Origin: Certhia americana | Taxonomy: Eukaryota; Chordata; Aves; Passeriformes; Certhiidae | Assembly (NCBI GenBank): GCA_018697195.1 | Contig: CM031879.1 | Location: forward strand, 41,443,715 to 41,507,714 | Length of the DNA stretch: 64,000 nucleotides | Reading direction: 5' to 3' | In this document: positions 37,001-50,715 of the stretch, piece by piece | Layout of the letters: every line of letters begins with the position of its first letter | How positions within the stretch are numbered: position 1 is the first letter of the stretch | Position numbers and translations under genes: made by a program | The notes under the pieces: model-generated | Told to the model about the DNA's origin: nothing | What the model saw: the letters and a program-made list of their open reading frames with translations, nothing else | Databases searched by the model: none

Positions 37001-40000
37001 CTCATAACAGGTACTTGCCTTTCTTGAAATAACTTATTTCACACGAGGCAGGGAATAAAACATGAATTAACAGTACCCTCCTCTGTACTCAAGCCAAGAT
37101 ACTTATATATGATCACTTAAAATGCCCTCTGTGTTTGTTTACATTGTATGCATCATACCAGAGAAGAAAGTTGATCTAAACAACAGGCATTAACCAGTAT
37201 GTAAGGAGTTAGTCAATATTATTATTTTTATACTTAGGCAATTGTGTTTATGTCCTATAATTTTGTAAATAGAGTCTAATTTCTTTTTACATGTTTTTTG
37301 GGGGTTTTTGGTTGGCTTTTTTTTAATCCAGATATGAAGAGTCATGAAAGCTAAAATTAATCTTGATTAAACATACTTTAGGGTACGAGAAGAGCAATTT
37401 ATGTGAATGTATTGGGATGTCTGGCAAAACTGTAAATTCTTCAAGGACAGAACAGAGCAGCAACTGTGCATCAGTGACATTCTGAGCCTGAAAACAATAC
37501 AGCAAGAGCTGGAGAAATGATTCCATGAGGTTGTACAAAAGAAGAAAAAGTTTCAGGACATCTAAATGAATTCATTATTTTGGTCTTGGATTAACTAAGT
37601 CTTACAAGGACTTATTAAGTCATATAAGTCTTATTCAGATCAACTGTATGAAAGGTGTTCATATCTTAGGCAAATGCAACTTTTCACCCTCTACCAATTT
37701 ACTGTTATTTTTATTTTTCTTGGCTTTAATTGTGTCATCAAAACAATGAGTAATTTTCATAACCTTGTTCCTGTGCTACTGTGTACTATCCCAAACTTGT
37801 TTTTTCACAAGTTTTAAAAAAGACCAGTCTTGCTTACCACTATCAGGCTCTATTCCAATATGTAGGAGAAATAAAAAAAAAAAAAAAGCATAGAATAAAA
37901 TTACCATTACTATAAGTAGTATTTCTCAGTGTGCCAATGATTTCTTTGACCTTTCTGGTGATGTTATGATGTCACAACTCTGCAGCTTTGGCCTGTTTTT
38001 TGCACAGCCTTCACTGGGTTAGACTGGATGGAAATAAACATCTTACATAACAGTCCGGCTGTGCACTCAGCTTTTTTTTCCCGTCTCTATTTTTTTTTTT
38101 CCTGAAGGACATTTTCCCAGCATGAATTCTGTATGTGCAATTAACATTTGCCAAATTTCATCTTCAAAATCTGTTAGGGTTTAAAAGAAGATTAAGAGAC
38201 AGAGCTGATGTGTTTCATCACCCTTCCTCTGTAATCACACAGCTTTACACTAGGAAAGAGAGAAAGAGGCAGGTTAAAACTGCAGTAATTCCCGTGAAAG
38301 GAGAACTAAAATAGAAGCCTCTGAATGCAAGACTTTTTACTACTGGGATTTAAATAAACCAAGCCCTTTCAGGAAAGAGCAAAGATCACATACAGATTAC
38401 CCTCACAGACATAAAAAATACCCTGACATGATAGCTTTTGCTGTTATGTTAATAGCAAAGAGAAGAATGAACAGTATTGCACAGCAGGACCTTAAGCCTT
38501 TCTTTTCCTTTTTTTATATATGTTTGGCTGAATGTGTATCAGGTATGTTTACAGATTCAGACTGGACAGGAAATCTTCCTAAAGAATACAGGATGAAATA
38601 TGTGTGCAGAAATATTTTTACCCAAAGTGAATATGGAAATAGATACATATATATCAAGAAAAAAAAATGTATGCCAGAATATGTAACATAGATTCGCATT
38701 AGCCAAGTTGCACATATAGGTTTTTTAAGTAAGGAAAGTTTGCAGACAAAATTTTTCAAAGCTTTCAAAGTCAGAGTTGTTTTCTTTCTAAAGTAAAGTT
38801 GCAGGAGATACCATCAACCTCTACTTTCAAAATCACTGAACAATTTAAAAATAATGACAATTAAAACATATTATTTTGGACCTGATGAGGTAAACAGAAT
38901 CCTAAATGAATCAGGCCTACAATTAAACCATCTGTATTAGAAAATAAATATTTGATATGTCAGACTGGACATAAAGTAGCTTTTCATTTTTTATAATTAA
39001 GTACTATCCAAGCCTCTGTCCTTTTATTAGCCTAAACACTCCTGTGCTTGAAAGAATTGCTACAGACCTGAATCAGCTAGAGCTCACCTCCATCCCTTCA
39101 GGACGACCCTGTTTCCAGGTGCAAATGACACAATAAATGCAGGCAAACTTCCTCCACTGGCCAATCTATGGCATTAACAGACATGTACTCAATGTACAGC
39201 ACACCAGACAGGTTTTCCCAAGCATTACTGAAGTCAATATCTTTATCAGCAAGACATGTTTATGTTTAATAGACTTCTTAAATATTTACTTTTTTCTAGA
39301 AATAACATCTCTTCAACTCTATAATCTCTTTAAAGTTATGAGATTTTAAGAATAATTTTTAGCTGTTTTTTCCTACCTCAGTAGTAAAAACATTTTATTT
39401 AAAGTCCTTGCTATATCAGATAATTTAAATGTTCCCTCTGAGACAAAAATTCTTTTTCACCATTAACTACATTCATACATGAAAGCATTAGGAATGATCC
39501 TGCAAAGGGAATCCTTGCCCATATTCTAAACAGCCTCCCAGTTTTTTGAGGGGCAAAGAATTGGAAAGGCAAACAAAACCTAAATTTTACGTTAGCTAGC
39601 TTGCCTTCAAGTTGACATTTTCTAAAAGTTACTTAAGATATGAGAGAATTCATGTTACAAAAAAGCAAAAGCACAAAAATAGAGTCTTGGTGCACAAAAA
39701 TGTTTTTTGATACCACAACTCCTCTGAAATCAGTTATTACTGATTATCATAACTTACATAGTTATGATTTAGTAAAGTAAACCTGCCCTTTCATCTTGTC
39801 TATGTACAGCAATTTTTGTGATTTTTATCAGTATAACCAATGAAAAAAAAAAAAAATCTGCCGGGCTTAGTAATGCTAAATTTCAAAAAAACTGAATAAA
39901 CAGATGCAAATTGTGATTTCTTCATGGCCAAGCAGGTTTTAAATTTTAGTCTGAGCTTAGTAAAAAGAGCAGCAAAAAATAGGTGGAAACTGTATGCCCA

Positions 40001-42771
40001 CATTATTTCAAACCAGGTTTCCAGAAGAATTTATAAGCTTCATAAAATTCATAAGTCATGGACATCCATGCCTTTTCCACTTAGAACTGATACATTCTGT
40101 GTATGACTTATGAGCAGCACTGGTTAAAAATTGGATGGCAATTGAATATGTTCCTGAAGCCAATTTTATGTACATCTATAAGATTGACGGATACAAGACA
40201 CAACGTCAAAACAGAAAGGATAAACCAACCAAATGCATTAACAAGATTTAATGCATCACTTCCCACTTCTTCAACTACTGCTCAAGACAGGAGAAAGACA
40301 CTGACAGGATGGGGGATGGTCTCAGATCTCAACTTTTAACAGCGCTCATTTTCCTGTGATAGCATACAGATTTGGAATATATAATCATGATGGAGAAAGA
40401 CAAAAAACATCTGCTTGTATAGTATCATACCTGAAGATGCTCCCAGATTAGCAGAAGTTATAAGTAATATAAGTAATAAGTACACTTATAAATAATAAGT
40501 ATAAAAAAATTACATAAACTCTAGTGTTACGAGGTCAGTTAGATCTGTCACTGAAATGTGCAGACTGTCACACTCATTGGCTTTTAGCAATAAATAAACA
40601 ATAAGAGTCCCCAGACATAATTTAGAAGTTTTTCCAGTCCTAAAATATATCCTTCTTTGCTTCATGCTGCTCAGTGGAACAAAATATCATTCAGTTCTGC
40701 ATCCCTAACTGCATCCTTTGTTGTAGATACACCTGCCACTTCCAGGGCCTAAAAGGACTGCTCCAGACTGAAAACTTGTCTTGTTCCTGCGGCACTTAAT
40801 TCCAGAGGAATTATCCTCCCATGAAAGCAGAGTTTTAGCAATTCCTACAAAATGCCTTCTGCTACCTCATCCCTTTTACATGATGTGAAAAGGATGGACT
40901 ATCATAAGGCTCTGACAATAAATCTTCAAAATCATTTCAAGCAACATTCTGGTTTGTTTTCTATTCTGTTATACATGGCCTTACTTGCTTTTTATACTTA
41001 GGTCTAAGATAACTAGCTCCAAGGTAGGTGCTCATGCTGCAAGCATTCATTGAATTAGATGAATCCCATGCTTGAACTGTAAAGAAATATTTTATTGATT
41101 TGAATTGGAATTGCTGGTTTTTTCTTCCAAAAATATTTCTTACTTTTTTCCTTCCACTCTGAGCAACAGTCAAAACAGATAGATATCCTGAGCACACATA
41201 TATTTTTGTCTTATTCATTCAAAAAAAGATGAAGTAAAAGACTTCTAGCTGAAAAGCAATCAGAAATGATAACTGCAAATAGTATTTACCTGCTGTGATT
41301 TAAGCCCAGATTCAACTGCTAGAAATACATAGAAATTGAATTTTTTTTGACTGAAGAAGTGGTACTACTCATTATAATATATATGATTAATGTGTGATTA
41401 TTTTGAAAGGAAAATATCTTGTAATACCAGGGTATTTTCTCCAGGTTCATTGTCAGGGAAATTCTCAAAGCTATTATTTGAAGTTTTCCACAGCCATCAT
41501 TAAAAGCTCTATTCAGCACCAAATACCAGCACACACCTGAACAAGCTGCACAAAAATGTTCATTCCCACAATCCATCCTCTGGTCTTTCAAACTGGATTG
41601 CCACTTGCATTAATCTGTAAGGCAAAATTCTTTCTTAGTAAAGCTACTAGTTTTCTATCTCACCGAAATCTAGCAAATTGCTCTTCTGCATAATGTAAAT
41701 GTGTGCAGGCTGGACAATGATGATTCCTGGCTTGTACAAGTACAATTTTCATGCATAAAGTAAACATTGTATTTATATACAAAATACATGCTCTGGTTTG
41801 GGCACAAATCTTTTTCATTCCCATACAAACAGAAGTCAGTATTAGCATGGTGGGATCTGGAGAGTGAAAGACACAATCCATCACCAGTCCCTGGAGTTTT
41901 GTGGACTCCTCCCTGCATATCTATGGTCACATCCTATGTTGTAAGTGGTACTAAGAAGATCTGGCTTTCACACAAACTGTTCCTCCACAGCCTTGGGCAA
42001 GATGCTCAGGGCCAACTGTAATAAAGAACTATAGTGCCTAAAACAAAAGGGCTAAAACCCAAAATCAAATCCTTCAAAATAAACCTCACAACTGCTGCCT
42101 AAACCTGGATGTGCCCAAGCCTTACAAGACCTGCTCTTTCTGCGTTGTGAAGGTCTCCATGTGCAGAGAAGTGCTTGCCCATACCTGGAACCTACACAGA
42201 CGGGGGGCAGAAGAGGTGCTGTGCATGAGAATGAGGGTGGCACTCAGCCCTACACAGCAGGTTTCCTGTCCTCTACATCTGTGGAGCTGTCTGCTGTGTA
42301 GCTAGGCAGCATGCTAGCCTGAAGCAGCTCCTCCTCACAGGTGTTTAGATTTCCCATTGTGCAATCAATTTAAAATACTTATAAATCCCAAGTCTTATTT
42401 CTGCTTTAAATATTCAGATCCTTTTCCAACAGCACCTTCACGTGGTGAATATTGACTTACTCCTGCTTGCCCTTTTTACCAGCTGTGAGGGAAGCTTCAG
42501 GATGGTCTGACCTCTTTGCTAAGACAGAATCAAAAATGGCAGCTGCTTTTGGCTAAAAATTATATAGTACCAGTAGATTTCCTGCCCATGTACACAACTA
42601 AAATAAAATAATTAGTCAGAATTACACACATCTGTGTACCTGTTGCAACCAAATCAGCTAAATTGGACAATACCTCAGTGAAGGTAGCTTGTGTAGAAAC
42701 CATAAAGCTGAGACCATGGCATGCAGGGTACGGCAAGGATGCTAATGGGATCATTCCAAAGCAGGCCATGT
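34061..42771. other. Unassigned DNA, no gene recognised
   Basis: The stretch contains an A-rich purine tract at 35302-35351 (14 A bases, then AAAAG units). It also has A-runs near 37871-37885 and 39842-39854 and TAAGTA-type repeats near 40457-40505. A GC-richer part lies at about 42090-42310. The frame 36584-36886 (-) and other short frames show no domain. No gene is supported. Confidence 0.5.
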
Positions 42772-43066
42772 TTCTGGTTCTAGTTTTCCACTGGTTAGAG
42801 GCCCTTGACGTATAAGGTCCTGTCCCTGTCCCGGGTTTGCAACTACACCTTTGCCCTTAGGTAAACTGAGATATTGTTAAATTAGCCACACCCCTGGGCC
42901 TTAGAATGCTGCCCCTTGGAGTGTGTGGTCCCTGCCCTGTGTTTGTTATTTCACCATCAGTAAAGTTCTGGTTCTGGGCACTCCATCAAACCCCTCCTTA
43001 AATATTTATTTTGCCATGCTTTGTCCTGGCTGGACCGGAATTGAGATCACAGAACCACTCTGTGAT
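42772..43066 (+). mobile_element. Possible solo LTR fragment (endogenous retrovirus), + orientation
   Basis: The block has LTR-like order: a TATAAG box at 42811-42816, then a C/T-rich part containing TTAGCCACACCCCTGGGCC and TGTGTGGTCCCTGCCCTGTG. An AGTAAAG poly(A)-type signal at 42959-42965 lies about 150 bp downstream, followed by a U5-like tail. That tail ends near a small hairpin (TCACAGA at 43047-43053, TCTGTGA at 43059-43065). The composition resembles avian endogenous retrovirus LTRs. No TG...CA ends with target duplications could be fixed, and no viral genes are adjacent. An unrelated GC-rich segment is the alternative. Confidence 0.35.
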
Positions 43067-44739
43067 ATGTACCTATATGAATATTGTCCTTTTTATCTGT
43101 TCTTCACTAAAAAGAGGGGATCCTTGTCCTTTCTCCTGATCACTGTGTATACCTGGGCACTACAAGCTTTGTCTGCCTTTTTTTTAAATAGATATTTTAT
43201 ACAAAGTCTTTAGAAATCTTCCTGTTATGCTTCAATGATCTTTCAGACAAAATAGTAGGTAATAATGCACATCACTCTAGTCTTATCTAAGTGTTTTTCG
43301 GAAGCATTGCTATTTTCAATTTCTGAGACATACAAGCACATTCCTTAGCTGAAGATTGTTCTGTAAAATTTTTACAATAAAACCCAACCCCTCTATTCTT
43401 ACAAAATAATTTTCTTGTTTTCAAGATGCTGGTTTGGATTTCTGTCCTTTTTATGTGATATATTTTGCCAGCCTTTCATTTTGTGTTCTGAACCATAAAG
43501 CTAAGCTTTATTAGGACAGCTGAAAGATTTAGATTTTCTGCATTAGCAGCATGATGCTTAGCAGTAAATTTTCCTAACCTTCTGGATAAAATATGTTCAG
43601 CCAAAGAAAAATTGGTTTAGAGTTGTATTTTTTTTAACACAACAGTGACACCACCCAGATGCTGAAGCAATAGAAATAAAACGAGTAGTCACTCTTTTGC
43701 CAGCTTAGACAGAAGTCTTAGAAGGGACTTTTATTCTTTTGACAGAATATTTTATGAATACATAAACATCTACTTCCTTAAAATATCTTTGGCTTATCCC
43801 TTGGCTTATTATGTTCCTGCTTGGATTTTTCTTTCCTGGCTCTTCGAAGTTAGTAATGAAAATGCAATGCTTGGAATTGTTGGCTGGCACATACTAAATC
43901 CACTCATCTTGGAAGTCTAGTTTTTTCAAAGCAGTCTGCCTTTGATATATAGTAAACTTCAAGCTTAAGGGACCTCAAACCATGCTTGATGAATTAACAA
44001 TAGCTTAAAGACATCCATTCTGCTTACAATAGGACTTCAGCACAGGGAAACTGTATTTACTAGGACACTTGGTTGTTGTTAAGAGTATTGGTGGAATTAT
44101 CTCAACCTGATTCTAAACATCTAAGCAGGTACCCCAAGTCTGAACCTGGCACTAATCCCTGTGCCACTATTGAGGCAACACATCACCATTGTATTTCATG
44201 CTTCATATCCATGGAGAATATGAAAATTAGTTTAATGAATGAGCAAATATTAAAAATTAATAAATAAAAAAATGAAAGCAGATTACATTTTTATTGCTCT
44301 AGGCCAAAATGGTCTTTTAAAGGATATTCAAGATCAGAAAAACACACTTGTTGGTGCACTCATGATTCAAAATTAAGGTCAATTTATGCATTCTAAGATA
44401 ACAGCTAAATCTACTATTGATTCGTATATACTATTATATTCACATTATTCATATATAACCAAATATACTGTTGATGCTGTTGATTTGTGTCATTAATTCA
44501 TGTTCGTTATATCAGAACTGTGTTTTTGTAGCAGATTTCCCAGTCATCTCACGTAAATATGTTTCAGTCTGCATATTGGTGTCATCTTAGAGCACCTAAT
44601 TTAGAATTCTTTAGGAGGAAACCAGACCAGCAGCACTCAGCTGAACACCAACCCTCCAGCAGTAGCATCCCTCTTGGGATTATAAAAAAATATTTCTGTG
44701 TGCCTCTGCTGGCCGGCTGTTTTCCGTGACCCGAGATTA
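43067..44739. other. Unassigned DNA, no gene recognised
   Basis: This stretch lies between two LTR-like fragments. No gag, pol or env-like sequence was recognised. It includes an A/T-rich run near 44247-44275. Confidence 0.5.
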
Positions 44740-44814
44740 TACAGTTTTGTTTTCCCCAGCCAGAGATCTTGAAAGAAAAGGTCGAGATTATCTCTTCTTA
44801 TGCTTTCTTCATAG

Positions 44815-44820
44815 TTTATT
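44815..44820 (-). terminator. AATAAA polyadenylation signal of the minus-strand LTR
   Basis: TTTATT on + is AATAAA on -, inside a context reading AAGAAATAATAAACTATG. It follows the TATA box in the order expected for an LTR R region. Confidence 0.45.
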
Positions 44821-44954
44821 ATTTCTTAACATTACATTCTGTTCCTGACAAGCAGAGCTCTTCATTGCAGGTCAGTTCAAGGCACAAGCCCCAAAAAACC
44901 CCAAGTACTGAATTCCAAATCCTCAACTACCTCCGCCCTCAGGGTGGCATGGAT

Positions 44955-44961
44955 ATTTATA
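44955..44961 (-). promoter_or_regulatory. TATA box of the minus-strand LTR
   Basis: The + strand ATTTATA reads TATAAAT on the minus strand. It is placed about 135 bp before the LTR's AATAAA signal, the spacing expected when R begins 25-30 bp after the TATA box. Whether it is still active is unknown. Confidence 0.4.
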
Positions 44962-45430
44962 CTACAATCCACATAATCAGTATTTATAATACTTCTCCAA
45001 TAACTATTATCTATGTTAGAAGGTTAGACTCTACTCTAAGCCAACTATAATGTGCCACCTCACTGCAGAATATGGAGGCAGATGAGGAAGAAGGAAGAAA
45101 CCCAAAAGCCATGTGCTTCCTCCATCTTGTCTTCACCTGTCTGCCATCCTAAAACCCCCATATATGCAAAATTCTCACTGTGTGATAAAACTACACACTA
45201 TCCTACTATCTAATACACACTCTTGAAAACTCTGCTTCATTCCAGAGCCTAAAAGCCCTTTTTCCATGAACAAAGGTTAAACAAAACATTGTTTGTCAGA
45301 GATTCTAAAATCTCTTAAACATGCAAAGAAATGTTTCTCATAATTCCAGACTCCAACTCATCCCAACCCCATGCCAGCTGCTACTGGCTGTTCAGCCTAG
45401 GAGAAAAAGTGACCCAAAGCAAACGCCCTG

Positions 45431-48400
45431 TAGCACACACAGCTTGAGCCTGGGTTCCTCTGTGTCTCTGCTTTGCTCTCTGGGTGGAGAGCCATGTGCC
45501 TCGCACTTCATGCGCAGGTGGCCTCTGTCACAGAAAGAGCACAGGCCTGAACCTCAGCTGCTGCTCAGTGCAGGTTTTTCTTTGGCATCACTGAAGTGGC
45601 ACTGATTAATATGACTTCAGGAACAGGGTAAAGTTTTTGAAACATTTTTTAATTTAATATATGGCAGAGAAAAGATGCTACAGACATTGATTTGGCCATT
45701 TCTTTCTTTTCTTTCTGTTTTTTAAGAGACATTTCTTACTTTTCAGATGGCTAAAAAGTAATTACAATGAAAACCACAAAGCATGTGCTGCTCTTTTCAA
45801 AACCCTTCACTGCACTTCAGTAATTGCAGGTCTACTTGCTAATCTAAAACTGTGGTCCTTAAGAACTTAAATGATGCAGGTAATAAAATCAAACAGATCA
45901 AAGCCATGTACAGATAATGTGAAAAAAAGGGTGTCTAAAAAATTTACTTTATTATATAGAGCAAAGCCTTGGCCATGCTAAAAAGTCCTTGGGCTCCTAA
46001 ATACCTGGGTTAAATTTGCTTTCATTTTATCATCAGACCCATTAAATACAGAATCTCTGCTCCTGTCTGGGTGTATAGTTTTAGTTCAAACCCTATTGAA
46101 AACATAGTTTAATGGAACCACTCAATTGCATAAAATTGTGTTCAAACTCAACCCTGCTGAGTTTCTGAGAAGAAGGAAATGAAACAAAATATATTTCACT
46201 TGCTTCTGGTATTATTCATTATTGTGATTATTAGCAAGTGGTTTGACATCATAGATTGAATGCAAAAGGATTCATATTCTGCTTGATAGTGGTAAATAAC
46301 TGTTAAGTAGGAAGCTTTTTGAGTCCTTACACTGTTTGTTTCACATTTGCTTCCTAAGCAAGCAGGACTTGGATCCTCCTGAACCCCAGACATTTTATTT
46401 TGCAGATCAAAGTGGGTGATTACAGTGCACCCTCTGGCTTTAAAATATGTTATTTGTTTGTATTACAACACCATCAGGACAAAATCCACTGTGCCAGGCT
46501 CAGTAAAAACATGAGCAGAGACAGTCTTTGCCCCTGAAACATTCAGCATCTAAATAAATACCATCATTTTGTGCTGTAGAAATCAGTAGAGAATTCCTCT
46601 CAGGCTAAGCACAAAATATTCTAAAATACAATTATTGTGAATTGTTACATAAAATAGCTCTGGATGAATGCGAAACGTCAACATGTTTCAGGTAGGTTCT
46701 TTAAGGTTCCTCTTTAATTTGCCTGTTCTTGTACACCACTGACATTTTCCAAGCCATTAAAATACCCCTGGTACAGCCCATTAGTGTTGCAAAATAAAAT
46801 GTGCATCTTCTCTTCAGCATTATTCCTTTACAAAAATGGGGTTTCTACCAGCTATGTGAACTAGATATACATACTAATAAATTTTCCCCTATACCTCCTA
46901 ATTTGGAACCTAAACTGATTAGGACCTTGTCAATCAATGTGATGGTCTTGTATAACTAAAGTGTTAGAAAGGGTTTTGAAATGGGTAAACAAGCAGAATA
47001 TGTGACTCTAAAACTGATGGTGTCCATCAAATTTTCCAGTAAGGCATTTTTTCCATGTATTAGACTAATTTATTGACCTTTCATGCTGTGTATTCCATGC
47101 TCCTGCCAACTAATGCTAGCCAAAATTTTCAATTAGAAATGTAGACCATCTGAAGAAAAGGCTGTTTCTTTTCACTTCCATTTCATCCTCATTTATTTTC
47201 ATATTTATTCAAGTCCTCTGGAGAACTGTAAAGACTACATTATAGCCAGTTAATTTACAGCCATCATTTTTATTGGGTTACTGTGAATTCCAGTTTTTAA
47301 ATCAGCGTTTCTGTGTCACAAAAAGACATGTGTGTGCATCTTGTTTGCAGGGCTAATTTTTTACGAAATAAGTGCTAGGATGAGGTACTAGAATGGTAAT
47401 AGCATATTTGTGAGTTTCAGAGCAGCAGAGCTGACAGGCAAACAGATTCTGGCATGTCATATCAGGCTATTTTGTCACAAAATTAGCTTTGTGAAATTTT
47501 TTTTGGCACATTCAATTTTTTTGTTTTGGTTTTCATCTTTTTATTTTACTAAAGTCTTCTAAATTGCAATTAATTATGTTAAATTTTCAAGTTCTAATGA
47601 ATCCAAATATTTTTTTCCTAGTTTTCTATTTTAAAATATTTCCTAAGTGAAGAACTTGGGAGGCCAAGATCAGATTCAATACAAATACAAAGATATTTGA
47701 TGTATTCATTTGTTAATTACTTGTCCCTTATTTCTGCTTTGATTTTGCCTGGCTTCAGCCTCCAGACACATTTTTTTCCTTCCTTTCCCTTTGCAAAGTT
47801 CCATTACCTTCTTCCTATGCAGTACATGATGACTAGACTTTGGCAACTATGAACTTTTCGTTCAGTTGTCAACATTTTGTTTATTAAAAAGCCACACACA
47901 GAGACACAATGTATCAGGTAAAATAGTTTTTGTCTGACAAAAGACAGACAGGCACTTCACAGATATATTAGTTTGAGCCTGGATGAGCAGAAAAAGCAGC
48001 AAAAATCCATTCACCTTGGCTATTTTTTGAATCTCCCTGGGATCACTGAGGGGTTGTATCCACACAATTTTTTGAAAAGTTGTAAATAAAAACACGAAGT
48101 TCTGTTTCAGAGCAAGGAGCAGAACCCAGTGTGATGTGTCTAACTTCTTGCAGATAACAGGGAATGTCATGTTGGCTTCAAGAGGTCTCTGACGTCTCCT
48201 TTGGTCACGTAATTCTCTTTAGATTGCGTTCCTCCCTTTCACTGATCATTCTATTTCATCCAAAATTCGTGGGATCCCTTTAATTTGTACCAACAAATTT
48301 GATTTTAATTAGGTTTGGGCAAAGAATTCGGGATTGGTTGATTTCTTTACCCTTTATCATTTTACTCAACAGTGGTCAAGCACAAAAATAAGAATTAAAT

Positions 48401-49744
48401 GACTGACATTATTCTTTATTCTTATTCTTCCAGACCACCAATTACCATAGTATTAGCAAAGCTGTCTGCAACCATTTTTCAGGGGGAGACCTTTTCCAGC
48501 AGCAAAGCTGGCTAATGAATCTTCAGTCCTCTCGCTCATCTCCTCAGTGCTATGGAAGGAGTAGCTTATGGGTCCATGCTGCATGTCACAGAAACAGTTA
48601 AAAGAAAAGCCCTCCCCGAAATCACCCTCAATTTCAATGCACAGGTACTGCTGAGCCAATGGAAAAACAAACCGTGTAGTGGTGGCTATGGCAACAAGCA
48701 GCTGAGGGAGGCAAACCAGTCAACAGCTTCTTCAAAAGGCTGTCCGTGTGCCACAGACTGGCCCCTGCATCAGAGCCCAACTGTGCCTACTGAAAGAAAA
48801 TAGTGTTCCTGCATAAAAAAATGAATAGTCAATCTAGAGATTACCTATGAGATATTAACTAAGTAAAAAGGATGTTACGACAGTTTCATAGAAGAAAATG
48901 TTGCATAAGAACGAGGGCTGACCTCTTCAGGGCATATTATCAATATTTCATGAGCCTGTGAGGAAAGGAAACATTTAGCAGTGCAGCATTAAATTTCCAT
49001 CTGAAAATTTCCATGTGTGTGGCAGGCAGCAGAAATAGCAGCTTGGATGCTGAATCTGTGGAGTTTTTCAAGGAATTCAGAAATTACCTGTGCAAAACAT
49101 GCATAAAATTGAGTCAGGAAAAGTAGTGCTTAAAGTTACTAAGTGGAGTTTTATTAAATAAAAGTTCTTCAGTAATGGTTTAAAAAAAAATCGTTTAAAT
49201 AGGTTTCTGACAAGGAATGTACACAATGTACTAAGGCATATTATAAGTATCTCCAAGTTTAACCAAATGAAATGTGTCTGGGACTTGAGCATTTCCCTCC
49301 AGGAAGAAAGGCTGAAGAATTATGCTTTCAGGTTTAACAAAATACTGAAGAGAGGTGATTAAAACATGAAGGAAAACGTTTCTATTGGAAAACACAATTT
49401 CATTGAAATTGAAACATTTTGAATGAATTAATCAGCTCTAATGAAATCTTCTGGGGTAAATCCTTGCAAGGAGATGCTCTGATAAGATTTAAAAAACCCT
49501 TATTTTTCACTTCTGATTCCTTTGTTTAGACTTTTCAGTCATTTTCATAAATCAGCCTCTATTCAATATGCCACAATATATCATGTACTTTATAAATTAT
49601 GAAGACTGTTTCTTCATGGAAAATAAATGCTTCAGTAATATTTTGTCTGTATTTATTTTTAAACTTCATATTCCTCTGGAAGTTTCTGATAAGAAGTAAG
49701 GCATATATTAAAACATTAAAATTTCCCAGAGAATTTTATTTCAT
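45431..49744. other. Unassigned DNA, no gene recognised
   Basis: A GC-richer section to about 45610 may be the outer U3 of the LTR. The remainder is ordinary AT-rich DNA. A short stretch near 49293-49345 contains CCAGGAAGAAAGGCTGA, faintly like CR1, but it is too short and diverged to call. Confidence 0.5.
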
Positions 49745-49792
49745 GACTCCCACCATCTTTGATTCCACGACTCCCACCATTTTTGATTCCAC
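49745..49792 (+). repeat. 24-bp tandem duplication
   Basis: Two adjacent 24-base copies of GACTCCCACCAT(C/T)TTTGATTCCAC differ at a single base. The unit length is a multiple of three, so a chance frame runs through both copies, but nothing else suggests coding. Confidence 0.93.
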
Positions 49793-50564
49793 ACTTAATC
49801 TTTCTCCAGTACACTGAGTTACATGCTGTCCAGGACAAAGCTTACTGAATTTTGTAGTAAATTACTTTTTCTAGAAGATACCTAGCCACATTAGGGATTT
49901 CCATCACTAATAAATGTGTGTGGATGGGGGGGTGAGATGGCAGAAGGAACAACTCAGCCAACTGAGATTTTTATTTGCCTGGGAACATAATTAAGCAAAC
50001 ATATTGCTCATGATAATGAATGGATTAATTTTTTATTTCTCTGAATGTTCACATACTGGTATTTTTATTGATATAGCCTGACTAGGATGGTCACATAAAT
50101 ACGCCCACTCTGTAGTTTATTCTCCTTGCAGTATAGGAATTTATTTTAGTGATAAGCATGTAAACACACATATAGTCGTGACCCCTCAGTGATCCTATAA
50201 CCCTGCCTAGGCTGGAAAGGGTTTCTGCATTACTTCAGTTCCATCACTGCACTGTCATTTATCCCTTAAATGGTTGCTTTTTTAAGAAGATGGTGAGAAG
50301 AATGAGAAAATGTCAGCAATTTAAACTACTGTCTAATAGGCCAAATTGAGACCAGGGTGTTCATGATTAATAAATAGTGACTGACAGAAGATGAGTGGAT
50401 TCAGTCTATGCCTTTGGCAGATACATTAATCCATATGTGCTATCCATATGTGAGGAGATGTGACCATTCCCCAAAACTCCAGCCATGAGCCACACACCAT
50501 CACAGCGATATTTCCACAGGAGAGGGCAAAAATGTATGTAAGTAATAACCACTTTGTGCATGAG
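49793..50564. other. Unassigned DNA with a small ATCCATATGTG direct repeat
   Basis: The word ATCCATATGTG occurs twice 13 bp apart near 50429-50452. Nothing else was recognised. Confidence 0.5.
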
Positions 50565-50715
50565 GTTAGTGTCTCATGCAGGGCTAGCTGCTGCTGTAGA
50601 GCAGGCAGAGGGCTGTGCAGAGCCAGCTGTGCTGGCAGAGAGCAGGTCCTGCCCTCCATGTGCAGCACGGCGCTGAGGAGAATGCACAGCCTCATTTCCC
50701 ACCAACAATGCTCTG
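50565..50715. other. Small GC-rich patch, unassigned
   Basis: The block is rich in CTGCTG, GCAGAG and CAGCTGTGCTGGCAGAG words and contrasts with the AT-rich flanks. Frames are open on both strands because stops are rare in such sequence. No protein family was recognised. It resembles the 28.3 kb patch in composition, but the two do not appear to share a sequence. Confidence 0.4.

Larger units (their letters stand above)
44740..45430 (-). mobile_element. Endogenous retrovirus LTR, minus orientation
   Basis: Read on the minus strand, this block has a U3-like region ending in a TATAAAT box (plus positions 44955-44961). An AATAAA poly(A) signal follows about 135 bp later (44815-44820), and a short U5-like tail after that runs to about 44745. 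The text resembles a common passerine LTR type by recollection. The outer U3 boundary is uncertain and may extend to about 45610, where GC-rich sequence continues. No internal viral genes are attached, so it is a solo LTR or a truncated copy. A weak + frame (44769-45050) is incidental. Confidence 0.6.

Noticed and set aside
40445..40505. TAAGTA-type repeats considered as a CRISPR-like or minisatellite array
   Set aside because: Irregular AT-rich words without fixed unit or spacers; only low-complexity sequence.
49290..49380. Faint CR1-like words (CCAGGAAGAAAGGCTGA)
   Set aside because: Under about 50 bp of weak similarity; cannot be separated from chance by eye.
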